From: Photobacterium frigidiphilum
Lineage (GTDB): Bacteria; Pseudomonadota; Gammaproteobacteria; Enterobacterales; Vibrionaceae
Assembly: GCF_003025615.1 (NCBI RefSeq)
Contig: NZ_PYMJ01000010.1
Location: forward strand, 62,001-126,000
Reading direction: 5' to 3'
DNA: 64,000 bases
A program made the translations under genes and the position numbers. The notes beneath the pieces are model-generated. The model did not search any database and had not been told where the DNA came from. It saw only the letters and a program-made list of their open reading frames with translations. This document shows, piece by piece, positions 61,488-64,000 of the stretch; position 1 is the stretch's first letter, and each line of letters begins with the position of its first letter.

Positions 61488-63074
61488 ATGACCTTACAAG
61501 ACAAGCTTAGACGCATAATTACAGATAACACGCTGACAGTTAAACAAAAGTCGACCTACCTCTCATTAGAAGCAGAAGCTAGCCTGGACTATGTTCCCGT
61601 TACAGAAGGCGTAAACACCGCGATGAAAGCAGGTATTATCTGTGACATGTTTGAAGGACATGCTCCCTTTAAACCGCGCTATGTCTTACCTGATTACGCT
61701 AAGTTTCTTCAAAATGGCTCGGTATATTTAGAATTGCCTCCAGCTGCCGATTTTGATGATGCATTAAATGCGCTAACAATCATTTACCACCATGTTCCTT
61801 CTGTAACGAATATTCCAGTGTATTTAGGTGCTCTAGACGATATTTTAATCGATTATGTACAAGATTTAACACACGATGAAATTTACAGAAAATTGAAACG
61901 ATTTTGGATCATGCTTGATCGCACTTTGCCCGATGCATTCATGCACGTGAATATTGGTCCTACTGATAATATTATCTGCCGAACCATTTTAAAAATTGAT
62001 GCAGAGCTGAAACAAATCGCGCCAAACCTTACCTTTATGTATGATCCAGAAATCACACCAGATGATTTACTGCGCGTAGCAACGACCAATATATGTGAAT
62101 GCAGCAAGCCACACATTGCTAACTACCCGATTCATGCCAAAACCTATGATGAAAAAGGCTTCGGAATTGTAAGCTGTTATAACTCATTACCTTTAGCAGG
62201 TGGTGCTAATACATTGGTGCGTATGAACTTAAAACAAGCCGCACAACAAGCCCAAAACACTGCATCATTCTTAACTGAAACCTTGCCACATTATTGCCAA
62301 GTCATGTACGAACTGATTGAAGCGCGCACGCAGTTTCTACATGAAGAATCACATTTTTTTGATAGTTTCTTGGTGAAAGAAGGATTAATTGAAGAGAGTC
62401 GCTTTGCCCCTATGTTTGGTATCTACGGTATGGCAGAAGCGGTCAATATTTTAATCGAAAAAGATTCGCTAGAAAAAGGCTCTACAAATAAAGAAAGCCA
62501 TCACGCAACAGCAGTAAATCTATATGGTCGTAATGAAACAGCGAATCAATTAGGGCATCAGATCTCAGCCACACTTGATCGTATTGTGAGATCGACACCC
62601 GTAAAGTATGGCTATAACAACCGTGCCCTATTGCATGCCCAAGGTGGCATTAGCCTTGATAAAGACGTAACACCTGGCGTGCGTATTCCTTATGGCACAG
62701 AACCCGATCCTGTTACGCACATCCAAGCATTGGCTGCACATCACCAATATTACACATCGGGTATCAGTGAAATTCTGACGATTGATGAAACTGTAAAAGA
62801 CAATCCTGAGGCAATGTACCAATTATGCAAGGGCGCGTTAAACCTTGGCTTTCGTGAATTTACGGCTAACGTTGCTTCTAACGACCTAGTACGTGTGACG
62901 GGCTATATGATCAAGTTATCTGATGTTGCGGTATTTAAAGAAAAAGGCTCTCGCACCAATACTACTTGGTTAGGTGCAGAGGCATCTGAAAACACAGGGA
63001 TCTTGAACCGTAAACCACGTGTCGCCTGTCATGAACAATCGCCGGTTTATACAGAGTCCAAGTATACAGAATAA
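61488..63074 (+). CDS. yjjI: YjjI glycyl-radical enzyme
   Basis: The 528-residue protein matches the YjjI (DUF3029) family of glycyl-radical enzymes (E. coli, 516). Near the C-terminus RVTGYMIKLSD (Gly at about residue 472) is the glycyl-radical motif, and VSCYNSLPLAGG holds a candidate active-site thiyl cysteine (about residue 230). These enzymes work only without oxygen after activation by a radical-SAM activase, here the adjacent yjjW. The substrate is not known. The ATG at 61488 was chosen because the product then begins like the family (MTLQDKLRRII); the frame is open 30 codons further upstream. Confidence 0.93.
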   Translation: MTLQDKLRRIITDNTLTVKQKSTYLSLEAEASLDYVPVTEGVNTAMKAGIICDMFEGHAPFKPRYVLPDYAKFLQNGSVYLELPPAADFDDALNALTIIYHHVPSVTNIPVYLGALDDILIDYVQDLTHDEIYRKLKRFWIMLDRTLPDAFMHVNIGPTDNIICRTILKIDAELKQIAPNLTFMYDPEITPDDLLRVATTNICECSKPHIANYPIHAKTYDEKGFGIVSCYNSLPLAGGANTLVRMNLKQAAQQAQNTASFLTETLPHYCQVMYELIEARTQFLHEESHFFDSFLVKEGLIEESRFAPMFGIYGMAEAVNILIEKDSLEKGSTNKESHHATAVNLYGRNETANQLGHQISATLDRIVRSTPVKYGYNNRALLHAQGGISLDKDVTPGVRIPYGTEPDPVTHIQALAAHHQYYTSGISEILTIDETVKDNPEAMYQLCKGALNLGFREFTANVASNDLVRVTGYMIKLSDVAVFKEKGSRTNTTWLGAEASENTGILNRKPRVACHEQSPVYTESKYTE

Positions 63075-63152
63075 GAAACAAGACGAACTAAACTGTTATA
63101 CCAATGACTAAGAACTAATAAAGCCACACACCCAATAAGCGACATATTCGAC

Positions 63153-64000
63153 ATGAGTGAAAGACAGAAAACGGTTCAATCGCATAACCAACACATGCTA
63201 AATGGTGAAGATTCGATAACTGCAGCTTCCACAGCTACACGTTTAAATGCGCGAACAGCGACAGTCAGCAAAATTCTGAATTTCTCTTGTGTCGATGGCC
63301 CCGGTAACAGGCTGGTGATTTTCTTGCAGGGGTGTAACTACCAGTGCAAAAGCTGCCATAACCCACAGACCATCGATATGTGTAATCACTGCGGTGATTG
63401 TGTCGCAACTTGTCCGACGAATGCACTTTCGTTTATTTCTAGCAAAGTCATTTGGGATGCGTCGTTATGCTCCCATTGTGATAATTGCTTAGCTGTATGC
63501 CCGAAGCAATCTAGCCCGAAAACACAACAATATACAGTTATAGAAATGCTGGATGTTATACGTAGCAACCTATTTTTCATATCAGGTATTACCATTACGG
63601 GTGGTGAGGCTACGCTTCAATTGGGCTTTATTCAGGGATTATTTAGTGCGATTAAATCATCGTCAGATTTACAACATTTAACCTGCATGGTTGATAGTAA
63701 CGGGAGTTTACGCACCACAAGCTGGGCTAAGCTGCTTCCTTTTACAGACGGTGTAATGATTGATTTAAAAGCATGGCAAGAAGAAACCCATTTGTGGTTA
63801 ACTGGGCGGCAACATCATCGTGTCTTTCAAAGTATCGAGCTACTAGCACAACACAATAAGTTGTACGAAGTGCGGTTGTTACACATACCAGGACAAACAG
63901 ATTTTGATGCTGAAGTTGATGAGCTTGCCAGTTATTTAACCCAATTATCTAAAGACACACGTATTAAGCTAAATGCGTTTCAGCATCATGGCGTAACAGG
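63153..64000 (+). CDS. yjjW: YjjW glycyl-radical-enzyme activase, 3' end outside the window
   Basis: The frame is open from the ATG at 63153 to the window end, giving the first 282 residues. It contains the radical-SAM cluster CNYQCKSC (CxxxCxxC), preceded by NFSCVDGPGNR, then two ferredoxin-like cluster motifs, CNHCGDCVATCP and CSHCDNCLAVCP, and the TITGGEATLQ segment for SAM binding. This is the activase layout with an inserted two-cluster domain. It is 78 bases downstream of yjjI on the same strand and should install the glycyl radical on YjjI. An N-terminal stretch of about 37 residues before the conserved part is longer than usual, so the true start may be a later ATG (63195). Confidence 0.92.
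   Translation, partial: MSERQKTVQSHNQHMLNGEDSITAASTATRLNARTATVSKILNFSCVDGPGNRLVIFLQGCNYQCKSCHNPQTIDMCNHCGDCVATCPTNALSFISSKVIWDASLCSHCDNCLAVCPKQSSPKTQQYTVIEMLDVIRSNLFFISGITITGGEATLQLGFIQGLFSAIKSSSDLQHLTCMVDSNGSLRTTSWAKLLPFTDGVMIDLKAWQEETHLWLTGRQHHRVFQSIELLAQHNKLYEVRLLHIPGQTDFDAEVDELASYLTQLSKDTRIKLNAFQHHGVT

Overview
This window looks like chromosomal DNA of a marine gammaproteobacterium in the Vibrionaceae, most like Photobacterium. That placement is an inference from gene content and protein resemblance (LetAB-RsmF order, a UPF0265/YeeX protein, paired cold-shock genes, an Alx leader, a YjjI/YjjW pair) plus moderate AT-richness; no rRNA or marker gene is present to prove it. No tRNA, rRNA, CRISPR array, intact insertion sequence or replication origin was recognised.

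Layout. 1-5 kb: the core letA(partial)-letB-rsmF block. 5.2-8.8 kb: a tightly packed minus-strand operon for a periplasmic electron-transfer module (tetrahaem NapC/NirT, a 45-residue membrane protein, dihaem cytochrome c, a DUF1566 protein, a SCO copper protein and a truncated monohaem cytochrome). It reads as an acquired module. 9-21 kb: azoreductase, an NTF2-like protein, an outer-membrane protein, YeeX, two cold-shock genes with related leaders, Ddl, a LysE exporter, a ClbS-like protein, a carboxymuconolactone-decarboxylase-like protein and a 1100-residue secreted protein. 21-23.8 kb: a membrane diguanylate cyclase and two small unknown proteins. 23.8-30.3 kb: an accessory zone with small stand-alone genes and decayed mobile DNA (tyrosine-recombinase fragment, group II intron reverse-transcriptase fragment, a beheaded quinone-reductase gene), plus a DUF4116 protein paired with a CheY-like protein.

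30.3-47.8 kb is the metabolic centre: yqeB, yqeC and mocA (maturation of a molybdenum hydroxylase), nifJ, a GltD-like Fe-S flavoprotein, carbamate kinase, hyuA, ygeY, ygeX, ygeW and a divergent sigma-54 activator. By analogy with the E. coli/gut-anaerobe anaerobic purine-degradation cluster, the enzymes can be read as a path: cyclic ureide opened by HyuA, ureido group moved to carbamoyl phosphate by YgeW, 2,3-diaminopropionate split to pyruvate and ammonia by YgeX, ATP made by carbamate kinase, pyruvate oxidised by NifJ with electrons passed to the GltD-like protein. The molybdenum hydroxylase itself is not in the window. A 12-base motif, CAAAATGATAGT, occurs next to the activator gene and again as a perfect inverted pair at the far end of the cluster.

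47.8-64 kb is mostly housekeeping: NAD-malic enzyme, SanA, a DASS anion symporter, a Gfo/Idh/MocA oxidoreductase, a FabH-type ketoacyl synthase, the TerC-family protein Alx behind a yybP-ykoY manganese riboswitch, a chemoreceptor, an L,D-transpeptidase beside a heptamer tandem repeat, a DUF333 lipoprotein, and the glycyl-radical enzyme YjjI with its activase YjjW, which runs off the end.
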